Translations under genes and position numbers: made by a program
Shown here: in pieces, positions 7,076 through 15,543 of the stretch
Layout: each line of letters begins with the position of its first letter
Numbering within the stretch: the first letter of the stretch is position 1
DNA from: SKPS01 sp964469215
GTDB taxonomy: Bacteria > Bacteroidota > Bacteroidia > Bacteroidales > SKPS01
Length of the DNA: 64,000 nt
Direction: 5' to 3'
Assembly (NCBI GenBank): GCA_964469215.1
Contig: CAYXYB010000003.1
Location: forward strand, 62,001-126,000
The notes under the pieces: model-generated
What the model was told of the DNA's origin: nothing
Seen by the model: the letters and a program-made list of their open reading frames with translations, nothing else
Database searches by the model: none

Positions 7076-10006
7076 ATGAATCCGCTTACGGAACTCGCAG
7101 AATCCATCGAAGGGGAAGTTCGTCAGGATCCCGATATCAGGTATATCTACTCAACAGATGCTTCAATATACCGTGAAGTGCCTAGTGCTGTGGCTTTTCC
7201 GAAGAATTCCGCTGATCTCCGGAAAATCACTGAATGGTCTTTTAAAAATAAAGTACCGGTCATTCCCAGGACAGCAGGCACCTCATTGGCTGGACAAGTT
7301 GTTGGGAAAGGTGTAATAGTGGATGTTGCACGATACCTGAACAGAATTATTGAGATTAACCCTGAAGAAAAATTTGTTTGGGTTGAACCCGGTGTTATTC
7401 GGGATGACCTTAACAGAGTATTAAAAACCCATAACCTCTTCTTTGCACCGGAAACCTCAACATCAAACAGATGCATGACAGGGGGTATGACCGGCAACAA
7501 TTCCTGTGGAGCCAACTCATTGATATATGGTAGCGTGCGAGACCATCTGCTGGAGGTTGAAGGTTATTTGTCTGACGGAACCCCATTTCATGCTTTTCCT
7601 GTTGATGAAGAAACCCTGAATATAAAGATCTTGGAAGATTCAAGAGAGGGTGAAATATATCGCTTTATATGTGATAATTTGATGAGTCCATCTGTGCAGG
7701 AACAGATTGATAATGTCTTTCCGTGGAAGGAGATAAGAAGAAGAAATACTGGTTACGCTCTCGACACTCTTCTTGATATGAAGCCCTTTAAACCGGATGG
7801 TGAAAGACTTAATCTGTCCCCAATCATAGCAGGATCCGAAGGCACTTTGATGATGATCTCTGCCCTTAAATTAAACCTGGTTCCTTTAATCAGCCGGGAG
7901 AGGGTTTTACTTTGCTCTCATTTCAGAAGTCTCGATGAAGCACTTGAGGCAAACCTGAAAATCCTTCAATATCCAGTTGGTTCTATAGAATTGATAGATA
8001 AAACAATTATTGAATGTATAGCATCACATCCCGGATTGAAGAACCATAGTTCCTTTATACAGGGTAAACCTGAGGGAGTTCTACTGGTTGAAATATTCGG
8101 AGAATTTAAGAAGAAATCGGAAGAGATAACAAAATCGATTGTTGAAGATCTTGAATCAGCCAATCTCGGATATCATCATCTTGTATTATCTGGAAATGAG
8201 ATCAGGAAGGTGATGGAATTGCGCAAGGCTGGCTTGGGATTGCTGGCAAATATGAAGGGTGACCGGAAGCCTGTTACTTTTATCGAAGATGCAGCTGTAA
8301 GGTCTATTGATATTCTGTCCTACATAAGAGAAATCAGGGCAATGCTTCAGGGTCACGACCTCTCGGCTGCATATTACGGACATGTTGGAACGGGTGAAAT
8401 CCACATTAAACCTTTCATGGATCTCAGCAAGCCCGAACATCGTGATCTGCTCAGGGAGGTTTCTTTACAGACAGCTCTTCTTGTGAAAAAATACAGAGGC
8501 TCACTGAGTGGAGAGCATGGGGATGGCAGACTGAGGGGAGAGTTTATCCCTCTCTTGTATGGGAAGCAGATATACGACCTTTTTAAAGGGCTCAAGGCAG
8601 CATTCGACCCGGAAGGGTTGCTTAATCCTGGAAAGATCACAGATGCTCCTCCGGTAAACACCTCTCTTAAATTTTTAGATGGGTTCAGTATACCCGGTTT
8701 CAAGCCTGCTTTTAACTATAACAGTGATGGAGGCTTTTTTAAGGCTCTGGAACGATGCAGTGGATCGGGTGACTGCAGGAGGCCTTTCTGGCACGAAGCT
8801 ATCATGTGCCCTTCTTATCAGGCTACAAACGATGAATATTTCTCCACCAGGGGTAGAATTAACCTAATTAAAGAAATACTCATTCGGCAGACAGATAAAC
8901 CGTTTTCGGACAAATCACTGAAAAGGGTGCTTGATAGCTGCCTTTCATGTAAGGGATGTAGATCCGAATGCCCCGGTGCTGTGGATATGGCCAGGTATAA
9001 AGCAGAGATCCTTCATCAATATCATCGGTATCATAACCGGACATCTGGTGAGAAACTTGTGATCAATATCTACAATACCAACCGTTTGTTTGGTAATATT
9101 CCCAAAGTTTATAATGCCTTGTTGTCGATAAACCCTGTTGCTTCTTTAGTTAAACACCTTGCCGGAATACATCCCAGAAGAGAACTGCCCAAACTCTCAT
9201 CACCTACACTTGAAACATGGATAAAACGTAATAAGGAATCGATGCTCCCAATTGTTCCGATGAATGCAGGTAAGCTTATATTCTTTGTTGATGAATTCAC
9301 AAACCATTATGATGCTGAAGTAGGAATTAAAGCTATAAAGCTTCTGCATATCCTTGGATATGAGATTATACCTTATATGTATTCGCAAAGTGGCAGGGCT
9401 TTGATCTCAAAGGGCTCCCTTGATAAAGCCAGGAAAATTGCCAATAAAAATATTATCAACCTTAAAAACCTTGGTGCAGCCGAAATACCATTCATTGGTA
9501 TTGAACCTTCTACAATACTTACTTTTTCAGATGAATATCCTGATCTGGTAAGTCCTGACCGGGGAAAAGATGCCGGAATAATTGCCTCCAATACTTTTCT
9601 TATTGAAGAGTTTCTGGTGAAGGAATACGAAAAAGGTGCCTTTAGTTCAGATCTGTTCACAGGAAAAAAACAGAAGGTACTTTTCCACGGACATTGTCAT
9701 CAGAAATCATTGAGGAGGTCGGATGCTTTACGAAAAATACTTTCGATTCCGGCCGGGTATGAACCTGAAGAAATTAATAGTGGCTGTTGCGGCATGGCAG
9801 GTTCATTTGGAATGGAAAAGGATCATTACCAACTTTCTATGAAGATTGGGGAGCTGATTTTATTTCCACGACTAAGGGAAATTTCCGATGGTACGATAGT
9901 TGCTGTGCCGGGAACGAGTTGCCGCAGCCAGATCCTTCACGGAACAGGTATCAAGGCACTTCACCCATTAGAAATACTTTTTAATGCATTGATTGACAAG
10001 ATTTAA
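7076..10006 (+). CDS. FAD-binding / Fe-S oxidoreductase (GlcD-GlpC fusion, YdiJ-like)
   Basis: About 976 residues from the ATG at 7076; an upstream GTG at 7031 in the same frame would add an unlikely hydrophobic leader. The N-terminal half is a VAO-type FAD domain (PRTAGTSLAGQ loop, then GNNSCGANS) with a FAD-oxidase C-terminal domain ending in LSGEHGDGR and LLNPGKI. Then come iron-sulfur ligands, the atypical CSGSGDC...MCPSY group and the canonical CLSCKGCRSECPG, and a CCG domain with GHCHQKS and GCCGMAGSFG. The family oxidises 2-hydroxyacids such as D-lactate, glycolate or D-2-hydroxyglutarate and passes electrons to the respiratory chain; the substrate cannot be told from sequence. It starts 46 bases after the DUF4838 gene, on the same strand, and may share its transcript. 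Confidence 0.85.
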   Translation: MNPLTELAESIEGEVRQDPDIRYIYSTDASIYREVPSAVAFPKNSADLRKITEWSFKNKVPVIPRTAGTSLAGQVVGKGVIVDVARYLNRIIEINPEEKFVWVEPGVIRDDLNRVLKTHNLFFAPETSTSNRCMTGGMTGNNSCGANSLIYGSVRDHLLEVEGYLSDGTPFHAFPVDEETLNIKILEDSREGEIYRFICDNLMSPSVQEQIDNVFPWKEIRRRNTGYALDTLLDMKPFKPDGERLNLSPIIAGSEGTLMMISALKLNLVPLISRERVLLCSHFRSLDEALEANLKILQYPVGSIELIDKTIIECIASHPGLKNHSSFIQGKPEGVLLVEIFGEFKKKSEEITKSIVEDLESANLGYHHLVLSGNEIRKVMELRKAGLGLLANMKGDRKPVTFIEDAAVRSIDILSYIREIRAMLQGHDLSAAYYGHVGTGEIHIKPFMDLSKPEHRDLLREVSLQTALLVKKYRGSLSGEHGDGRLRGEFIPLLYGKQIYDLFKGLKAAFDPEGLLNPGKITDAPPVNTSLKFLDGFSIPGFKPAFNYNSDGGFFKALERCSGSGDCRRPFWHEAIMCPSYQATNDEYFSTRGRINLIKEILIRQTDKPFSDKSLKRVLDSCLSCKGCRSECPGAVDMARYKAEILHQYHRYHNRTSGEKLVINIYNTNRLFGNIPKVYNALLSINPVASLVKHLAGIHPRRELPKLSSPTLETWIKRNKESMLPIVPMNAGKLIFFVDEFTNHYDAEVGIKAIKLLHILGYEIIPYMYSQSGRALISKGSLDKARKIANKNIINLKNLGAAEIPFIGIEPSTILTFSDEYPDLVSPDRGKDAGIIASNTFLIEEFLVKEYEKGAFSSDLFTGKKQKVLFHGHCHQKSLRRSDALRKILSIPAGYEPEEINSGCCGMAGSFGMEKDHYQLSMKIGELILFPRLREISDGTIVAVPGTSCRSQILHGTGIKALHPLEILFNALIDKI

Positions 10007-10064
10007 TATCTTAAGGATTAAAAAATAGTTTTATTACATCTGACATTAACAAAACCCAACAAAT

Positions 10065-11117
10065 ATGAAAACCAGGTACACACCAATTCTGATGACTACT
10101 ATTGTTATTGCATCCGCATTCTGGTCCTGTAAAACAGCCCAGACCTCAATGGAGGTTCTGAACCCCGCTGATATAAATGTTCCATCCCATATCAAATCGG
10201 TTGCTGTAGCCAACAGGTCGCTGCCTGGCCGTGAAGACAGGTTGCTTAATTTTATGGAGGGCATGATAACGGGTGAACAGATTTTTGCTGACAGAGAGGG
10301 ATCCGGTCATTGTGTTAATGGATTGATACAATCTCTGAACAATAGTCCCCGGTTCACGGCTGTCAGTGCATCAAACGTATCTTTATTCGGGACAGGTACC
10401 CGTGCTTTTGCACCGCCACTATCATGGGCACAGGTCGACAGTATTTGCCGGATTTATAATGTAGATGCACTTATCCTGCTTGAGACATTCGACTCAAACA
10501 CAAACTACAAAGAGGGCAGCAAGGATGTGAAACGTACCAAGGATGGCAGGGAATATTATGAAAAGGTATTCATGGCAGATCTTTGTATTGACGTGAACTC
10601 GGGATGGAGGATCTATGACAATAAGAACAAGAGAATCATCGACCAGAACGACTATCTTGATGGGAAGTGCTGGAAAGGTGAGGGGCAAAATATTGCAGCG
10701 GCTCAGAAAAAACTGCCGGCAAAGAGAACTGCCATCAATCAGGCAGGGTTTAACTCCGGTCAGTTGTATGGCTTCAGAATATCTCCAAACTGGATAAGGG
10801 TAAACAGAAGTTATTTCACAAAAGGGCATGATGGTTTTAAGGAAGCCAAAAAGCATGTGCGTTATAATAACTGGGAATCAGCCACCAGCATTTGGGAAAA
10901 CCTAAGTGGGGATGCTGACCCTAAAGTCGCCGGCAGAGCAGTGTTCAACCAGGCCCTGTCAGCAGAAATGCGCGGAGACCTCGACCTTGCTATTCAATAC
11001 GCAAATAGGGCACTTAAAGAATACCGTATTAAAGAGGCCCGGCAGTATATTGCTATCCTGGAAAGACGAAAAGTGGATGAGCATCGCCTCAACCAGCAAA
11101 TGCAAGGGTTAGACTGA
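10065..11117 (+). CDS. DUF6340-like lipoprotein with C-terminal TPRs
   Basis: A 350-residue protein of unknown function. A lipoprotein signal ends at WSC (C22), so it is probably anchored in the outer membrane. The middle carries the segments expected for the DUF6340 family of Bacteroidetes (IKSVAVANRS near the start of the mature chain, then ALILLETFDS and a conserved GWRIYD). Residues about 250-345 form helical TPR-like repeats (NNWESATSIWENL, MRGDLDLAIQYANRAL). No enzyme motif is visible. It stands alone, followed by a 480-bp gap. The family name is from memory and moderately sure; the lipoprotein and TPR calls are seen directly. Confidence 0.7.
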   Translation: MKTRYTPILMTTIVIASAFWSCKTAQTSMEVLNPADINVPSHIKSVAVANRSLPGREDRLLNFMEGMITGEQIFADREGSGHCVNGLIQSLNNSPRFTAVSASNVSLFGTGTRAFAPPLSWAQVDSICRIYNVDALILLETFDSNTNYKEGSKDVKRTKDGREYYEKVFMADLCIDVNSGWRIYDNKNKRIIDQNDYLDGKCWKGEGQNIAAAQKKLPAKRTAINQAGFNSGQLYGFRISPNWIRVNRSYFTKGHDGFKEAKKHVRYNNWESATSIWENLSGDADPKVAGRAVFNQALSAEMRGDLDLAIQYANRALKEYRIKEARQYIAILERRKVDEHRLNQQMQGLD

Positions 11118-11523
11118 TCCCTGGTATGATAAAATATTTAGAGTCTGTATTTCTCCTTATCGACGTAATATCGTATTCATAGTGTCATTTTAACCACCGA
11201 CACTAGATCACTAAGAATCACTCAGGTGTTTGTAAATCAGTGTTTATATATTAACTATATGCACAAGTGGTAAAATAAAGCATCCTGCAAAGCAAGTCTT
11301 TCCATAATGGAATAACCATAACCTCTTTATTCTTTAAAAATCAATACATCATCACATCAAAACCTCGAAAATTCGATTCTAAAGGGGTTAACACACTTAT
11401 AATGCATTATTACAACATTTTACAAAATACCAATATAATCCTTCTGCGATTAAATCATAAAAAATTAATCCTGAATTTGACATTAATGATCTTTAACTAT
11501 AAAAATTATATCGTGTTCACAAA

Positions 11524-11600
11524 TGTAACTTTTCACAAATTACATACGTAACATAACTAAAATTTACATTTATCAAACAATTTGTTATCTTTGTAACATT
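11524..11600 (+). promoter_or_regulatory. Candidate operator: TGTAA-type repeats over the regulator promoter
   Basis: Copies of (A)TGTAA(C) in either direction recur over 77 bases: TGTAAC at 11524, the palindrome TTAC-ATAC-GTAA at 11540-11551, TTTACATTT at 11563, and TTTGTAACATT at 11590. The last overlaps the promoter -7 element, so a bound protein would block transcription. Autoregulation by the downstream XRE protein is an inference. Confidence 0.4.
11586..11593 (+). promoter_or_regulatory. Promoter -7 element TATCTTTG of the XRE regulator
   Basis: Exact match to the Bacteroides -7 consensus TAnnTTTG, with TTTA 19 bases upstream (11563-11566) as a near -33 element. Only seven bases separate it from the ATG, so the transcript should have almost no leader. 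Confidence 0.6.
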
Positions 11601-12077
11601 ATGATAACACAAAGAATCCGTCAGATTATGGAGGCCTATGGTCTGAATGCAAGATCATTCGCTGACAGGGTGGGGGTTCAGCGTTCCGGAATGTCTCACC
11701 TTTTTAATGGCAGAAATAAACCAAGCCTTGATTTGATATTAAAAATAATCAAACGTTTTCCGGCCGTTCCTGTTCAATGGCTTTTGTTCGGTGAAGGAGA
11801 GTTGAATATAAAAGAAGACACAAATGTAAACTCATCTGAAAGTAACAAAAGTAAATATAATGATGATGTGCACATTCCTGAATTTATTGAACCACAAGAA
11901 AAGGTTTCTTCAGGTCGTGGTATTGAATCTGATTCTATGGATATACTTGAAGCTACCTCATTAGTTAATAATCCAGATTTAGATGAACAAACTTCTGATT
12001 CGATGCCGAATGATTTTAAACTAATAGTTTTGTTTTATAAGGATGGGACTTTTGAGAGTTATAAGAACAGGAAATAG
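11601..12077 (+). CDS. XRE-family helix-turn-helix regulator
   Basis: A 158-residue protein. Residues about 3-62 form a Cro/C1-type helix-turn-helix (RIRQIMEAYGLNARSFADRVGV, then a recognition-helix region with SGMSHLFNGR and KPSLDLILKI), followed by WLLFGEGE, a common end of this domain in Bacteroidetes. Residues 70-158 are acidic, low-complexity and have no recognisable effector domain, ending in an IVLFYKDGTFESY beta segment. The start codon fits the domain and sits directly behind its promoter. DNA binding is well supported; the target genes are unknown, though repeated motifs over its own promoter suggest self-control. Confidence 0.85.
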   Translation: MITQRIRQIMEAYGLNARSFADRVGVQRSGMSHLFNGRNKPSLDLILKIIKRFPAVPVQWLLFGEGELNIKEDTNVNSSESNKSKYNDDVHIPEFIEPQEKVSSGRGIESDSMDILEATSLVNNPDLDEQTSDSMPNDFKLIVLFYKDGTFESYKNRK

Positions 12078-12108
12078 TTTAATAGACCTGAATATTTTAG
12101 AAACCTTA

Positions 12109-12528
12109 TCAGTATCTTTCAATCATAGAAAAGAAAAAAGAGGCTTCTCTTGCTGCATTTTCATCTGAATCTGAACCATGAACGGCATTCTGCTGGATAG
12201 ACCTTCCAAAAAGCTGACGTATTGTACCCTTCTCTGCCTTTGAAGGATCGGTAGATCCGATAAGTTTTCTGTAATCTTCCACCGCATTCTCCTTCTCAAG
12301 AATTGCAACCACTACCGGACCGGATGACATGAATGATACAAGGCTCTCGTAGAATGGCATCCTTTTATGTACCTCGTAAAATGAAGCAGCCTGAACCGGG
12401 GTCATCTGAATAGATTTCATTGCAACTATCCGAAATCCGGCTTCATTGATTTTGCCTAAGATGGATCCTGTAAATCCATTTTGTACTGCGAAGGGCTTAA
12501 TGATCGTTAAGGTGATGCTTTTACTCAT
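12109..12528 (-). CDS. ndk: Nucleoside diphosphate kinase
   Basis: Transfers the gamma phosphate of ATP to nucleoside diphosphates through a phosphohistidine. The 139-residue length is normal. The active-site motif NAVHGSDS (H117) is intact, as are TLTIIKP at the N-terminus and GSTDPSKAEKGTIR. It reads leftward and ends 31 bases from the convergent XRE regulator gene; the neighbour on the other side (nrnA) is divergent. A single-gene transcript is likely. Confidence 0.97.
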   Translation of the reverse strand: MSKSITLTIIKPFAVQNGFTGSILGKINEAGFRIVAMKSIQMTPVQAASFYEVHKRMPFYESLVSFMSSGPVVVAILEKENAVEDYRKLIGSTDPSKAEKGTIRQLFGRSIQQNAVHGSDSDENAAREASFFFSMIERY

Positions 12529-12613
12529 ACGATATAATTGCTTTTATAGGATTTATATCACCTTTGTCGTTTTTGAATAATCTTATTATTTGACGTGATA
12601 CCTGAAAATACCA

Positions 12614-12621
12614 TATCTTCG
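12614..12621 (+). promoter_or_regulatory. Possible -7 element of nrnA
   Basis: TATCTTCG differs at one position from TAnnTTTG and lies 78 bases before the nrnA start. The same octamer precedes gyrA at 59050. Confidence 0.3.
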
Positions 12622-12699
12622 CACTCTTAATCATACAGAAAAAGTAGTAAAGAAGTTTATCGGTTGTTTTTGCCTTAAGGGTATAAAAATACTATAAAG

Positions 12700-13731
12700 T
12701 TGAAAATTACAGCCAGACTGATAAAAAAAGTGATAGACAGTGCTTCTGAAATTGTCATTGTCGCTCATGAAAATCCTGATGGTGATGCAGTTGGATCAGC
12801 TCTTGCATGGTCAAGATTTTTAATTTTACTGAATAAAAAGGTGAAAATCTGGTTGCCAGGCCGTTTCCCTGCTTATTATCGGTGGATGGTAGATTCTGAC
12901 TCTATCAGATTCTTTTCTGAAAATCAGGCTGACCTTATCAGCGATCTTAATAAATCCGATACTCTGTTTGCAGTTGATATGTCAGCTCTCAACAGAGCCG
13001 GTAAAATGTTTGATAATCTTGCTGCTTTTACTGGGAATAAAGTGTTGATTGATCATCATATCGATCCTTCCAGGAAAGAATTTGATCATGTGTTCTCTGA
13101 TATCACTGTCTCATCAACCTGTGAACTAATTTATCATCTGATTGAAATGATGGAGCTGAAAGATATGATAACAACAGGTATTGCAGAGGCTTTATATGTT
13201 GGTATTATGACAGATACCGGTTCGTTCAGTTTCAATTGTAATTCACCCGTAACCTACGAGGTGGTTGCAAATCTTGTGAATGCCGGAGTTCTTCCAGATC
13301 GGGTTCATAAGCTTGTTTACGATAATAATCATGAAAACAGAATAAGGTTACTTGGCTATGCTTTGCAAAAAATGAAAGTGCTGAATGAATTCCATACCGC
13401 ATATATAACTCTTGACAAAGATGAGCTGGAGAAGGCCGGAAGCCTGCCAGGAGATACCGAAGGAATAGTTAACTTTGCCCTGTCTGTAAAAAGAGTGGTT
13501 CTTGCTGCCTTCTTCTCTGTGCGGGATGGAGAAGTCAAAATTTCCTTTAGGTCAAAAGGCCGATTCTCGGTAAACGATTTCGCTAAAAAACACTTCAACG
13601 GAGGAGGTCATTTCAATGCTGCCGGTGGTTCATTCAAAGGAACCATGAATGAGGCAATTATAAGTTTTGAATCAATTTTATCATCTTATAAAAATGAACT
13701 TGCTACCTGCAATGATAAACTTAAATACTAG
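12700..13731 (+). CDS. nrnA: DHH-family oligoribonuclease / pAp phosphatase
   Basis: A 343-residue DHH/DHHA1 phosphoesterase that degrades nanoRNA and hydrolyses 3'-phosphoadenosine 5'-phosphate. Metal-binding motifs are all present: HENPDGDA (DGD at 27-29), AVDMS, LIDHH (118-120) and the C-terminal substrate loop NGGGHFNAAGG. The start is TTG at 12700; no upstream ATG fits, and the conserved N-terminus (ITARLIKK...VIVAHENPDGD) begins directly after it. The 3' end overlaps the start of the GldI-like gene by 20 bases, which suggests translational coupling. Confidence 0.93.
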   Translation: MKITARLIKKVIDSASEIVIVAHENPDGDAVGSALAWSRFLILLNKKVKIWLPGRFPAYYRWMVDSDSIRFFSENQADLISDLNKSDTLFAVDMSALNRAGKMFDNLAAFTGNKVLIDHHIDPSRKEFDHVFSDITVSSTCELIYHLIEMMELKDMITTGIAEALYVGIMTDTGSFSFNCNSPVTYEVVANLVNAGVLPDRVHKLVYDNNHENRIRLLGYALQKMKVLNEFHTAYITLDKDELEKAGSLPGDTEGIVNFALSVKRVVLAAFFSVRDGEVKISFRSKGRFSVNDFAKKHFNGGGHFNAAGGSFKGTMNEAIISFESILSSYKNELATCNDKLKY

Positions 13732-14257
13732 TCTGATAATTACCGTTTTGTTTACTTATTTGATTTATGGTTGTGGCAGCCGTAACCCTGATGACCAAAA
13801 ATCAATTACCGGGCTGCATCCCGACTCTCTTAAAGAGTATCTGGAATATGCTAATCTTACTTTAAGTGAACATGAAGAAAAAACAATAGATCAGTATGTT
13901 GCTCGTCATGAATTGAAGCTTATTCGTACTCAAACAGGATTGCGCTATACCATTTATAGGAAAGGCTCAGGTGAAAATGCAAACCTGGGTGATATAGTTA
14001 TAATTAATTATAAAATTCAATTAATTAACGGGATAGAAATAGAATCCTCTGATATTGAAGGCCCAATGGAGTTAAGGGTTGGTAAAACCGATGTTGTCAG
14101 TGGCTTGCATGAATTGTTACAATATATGAACTGTGGTGCTAAAGCCAGGGCGATAATACCTTCAAGAATTGCCTACGGTTTTACGGGCGACCAGAAAAAG
14201 ATTCCCAAAGGGGCCTCATTGATTTATGACATAGAATTACTTGAAATTAAAATATAA
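13712..14257 (+). CDS. FKBP-type peptidyl-prolyl isomerase lipoprotein, GldI-like
   Basis: About 181 residues from the ATG at 13712, chosen because it gives a compact lipoprotein signal (MINLNTSLIITVL...IYGC). An in-frame ATG at 13667 would place 15 non-hydrophobic residues in front and overlap nrnA further. The C-terminal half is one FKBP domain (GLRYTIYRKGSG, GDIVIINYKI, ARAIIPSRIAYG, LIYDIELLEI). It resembles GldI, a lipoprotein PPIase needed for gliding and T9SS function in Flavobacterium. Its place after a DHH phosphoesterase and before another PPIase fits that family. The canonical FDSS segment is replaced by IESSDIEG, so catalytic strength is uncertain. Confidence 0.8.
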   Translation: MINLNTSLIITVLFTYLIYGCGSRNPDDQKSITGLHPDSLKEYLEYANLTLSEHEEKTIDQYVARHELKLIRTQTGLRYTIYRKGSGENANLGDIVIINYKIQLINGIEIESSDIEGPMELRVGKTDVVSGLHELLQYMNCGAKARAIIPSRIAYGFTGDQKKIPKGASLIYDIELLEIKI

Positions 14258-14277
14258 ACTAATTTAAACAATCAATT

Positions 14278-15516
14278 ATGAAAATCTCAAAAACATGGGT
14301 GTTTTTTGCAATCCCGTTAATTCTGGCCATTTCTTCCTGTGGTAAGTTTCCCGGCTTTTCGAAAACTAAAAACGGTTTGTTTTACAAGTTTCACACTTCC
14401 GGTGAATGTGATGAGAAACCTGCCCCTGGTGATATTATCAGTTTTGATATGCGTGTCTATGCCAAGGATACTGTTTATTCTGAAACCTATCCTGTTAGTA
14501 ATCAAATGATGGATACTTCAGCTTATCCCGGAGATCTTTATGAGGCAATATCTCTGATGTGTGAGGGTGACAGCGCAACCTTTATCCTTTCTTCAGATTC
14601 ACTTAATAAGTATTATGGTGGTGAGGAAATGGACTTTCCCCAAAAAGCTTTCATATTTGTTGATATACTTTTACGTGAGGTGATATCAGTTAGACAACAG
14701 GAAACAGAAATGGACAGTCTGACTGCTGAAGAGTTATCTTTTTTCGAAAATTATCAAAGAGACAGCCTTGACGGTTTTGTCGAATTGTCTCCCGGTGTTC
14801 ATTTTAAAGAGATTGTCAAGGGAAAAGGATTACAGATTTCTGACACCTCCATGATATCTCTTACATTTCGTGGTTCAACACTCGAAGGGGATGTTTTTTA
14901 CGCTGAGGAGGATCCACCACTTAGCTTCAGAATTTCTGATAATTCCGGTATCCCTTTTAACTGGAATGAAGCGTTGAAACAGATGAAAGAAGGTAGCAGG
15001 GGAATACTTATTCTCACATCATCAAATGCTTTTGGCAAAGCAGGTTTCAGACAGGGTATTGTTGGGCCTTACAAATCTGTTAAACTGGAAATTACCATTG
15101 GAAAAGTTGCTGCCTCTCCTCAGGATTTCGAAAGATTCACCATTATGGATTATGTCAAACGAAACAAAATAACAGAAAAACCCGGTAAAGATGGGATTTA
15201 CAAGATATTGAAAGAGGCCGGAACCGGCGAATTGCTCAAAAGCAAAGACCGCGTCATGGTTCACTATACAGGATTTTTCATCGATAACATGAGGGTATTT
15301 GATTCATCTCATCAGAAAGGTCAACCTATTGAAGTGACAATAGATGAATCCGATGTAATCGAGGGATGGCATAATGCACTGAAGCAGATGCGTGTTGGTG
15401 AAAAGTCGCATTTTATAATACCTTCTGCTCTCGCATATGGAAGTTCCGGCTATTATCCTGTTATTGGCCCGTACTCTCCACTGCTTTTTGAAATGGAGGT
15501 TGTTTCAAAACTTTGA
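14278..15516 (+). CDS. Lipoprotein with three tandem FKBP domains
   Basis: A 412-residue lipoprotein (signal ending ISSC, C21) starting 20 bases after the GldI-like gene. Three FKBP folds can be read: residues about 30-140 and 165-285 are degenerate, while about 300-412 is canonical (VMVHYTGFF, VFDSSHQKGQPIE, VIEGWHNALKQMRVGEKSHFIIPSALAYG). Only the last domain is likely to catalyse prolyl isomerisation; the first two may act as chaperone or binding modules. The likely site is the periplasm. Its partner gene suggests a role in folding of secreted or outer-membrane proteins. Confidence 0.85.
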   Translation: MKISKTWVFFAIPLILAISSCGKFPGFSKTKNGLFYKFHTSGECDEKPAPGDIISFDMRVYAKDTVYSETYPVSNQMMDTSAYPGDLYEAISLMCEGDSATFILSSDSLNKYYGGEEMDFPQKAFIFVDILLREVISVRQQETEMDSLTAEELSFFENYQRDSLDGFVELSPGVHFKEIVKGKGLQISDTSMISLTFRGSTLEGDVFYAEEDPPLSFRISDNSGIPFNWNEALKQMKEGSRGILILTSSNAFGKAGFRQGIVGPYKSVKLEITIGKVAASPQDFERFTIMDYVKRNKITEKPGKDGIYKILKEAGTGELLKSKDRVMVHYTGFFIDNMRVFDSSHQKGQPIEVTIDESDVIEGWHNALKQMRVGEKSHFIIPSALAYGSSGYYPVIGPYSPLLFEMEVVSKL

Positions 15517-15543
15517 TTGAATAATTTACAGCAATGATTTCCA

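Larger units (their letters stand above)
11118..11600. other. Intergenic region upstream of the XRE regulator
   Basis: An AT-rich 483-base gap with no credible reading frame. It holds a 7-base-pair inverted repeat TAGTGTC/GACACTA (11180-11205) without a T-run, a small inverted repeat TCGAA-AA-TTCGA (11365-11376), and at its right end the repeated TGTAA motifs and promoter listed separately. Confidence 0.6.

Noticed and set aside
7076..10006. Link between fucose breakdown and the FAD/Fe-S dehydrogenase (lactate from lactaldehyde)
   Set aside because: No fucose isomerase, kinase or aldolase is nearby, and the substrate of the dehydrogenase cannot be read from sequence.
11180..11205. Inverted repeat TAGTGTC/GACACTA as a terminator of the DUF6340-like gene
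   Set aside because: No T-run after the stem and a 12-base loop; recorded as an inverted repeat only.
13712..15516. A full gliding-motility locus
   Set aside because: Apart from the GldI-like protein no gld, spr or por gene is present; a single PPIase does not show motility.
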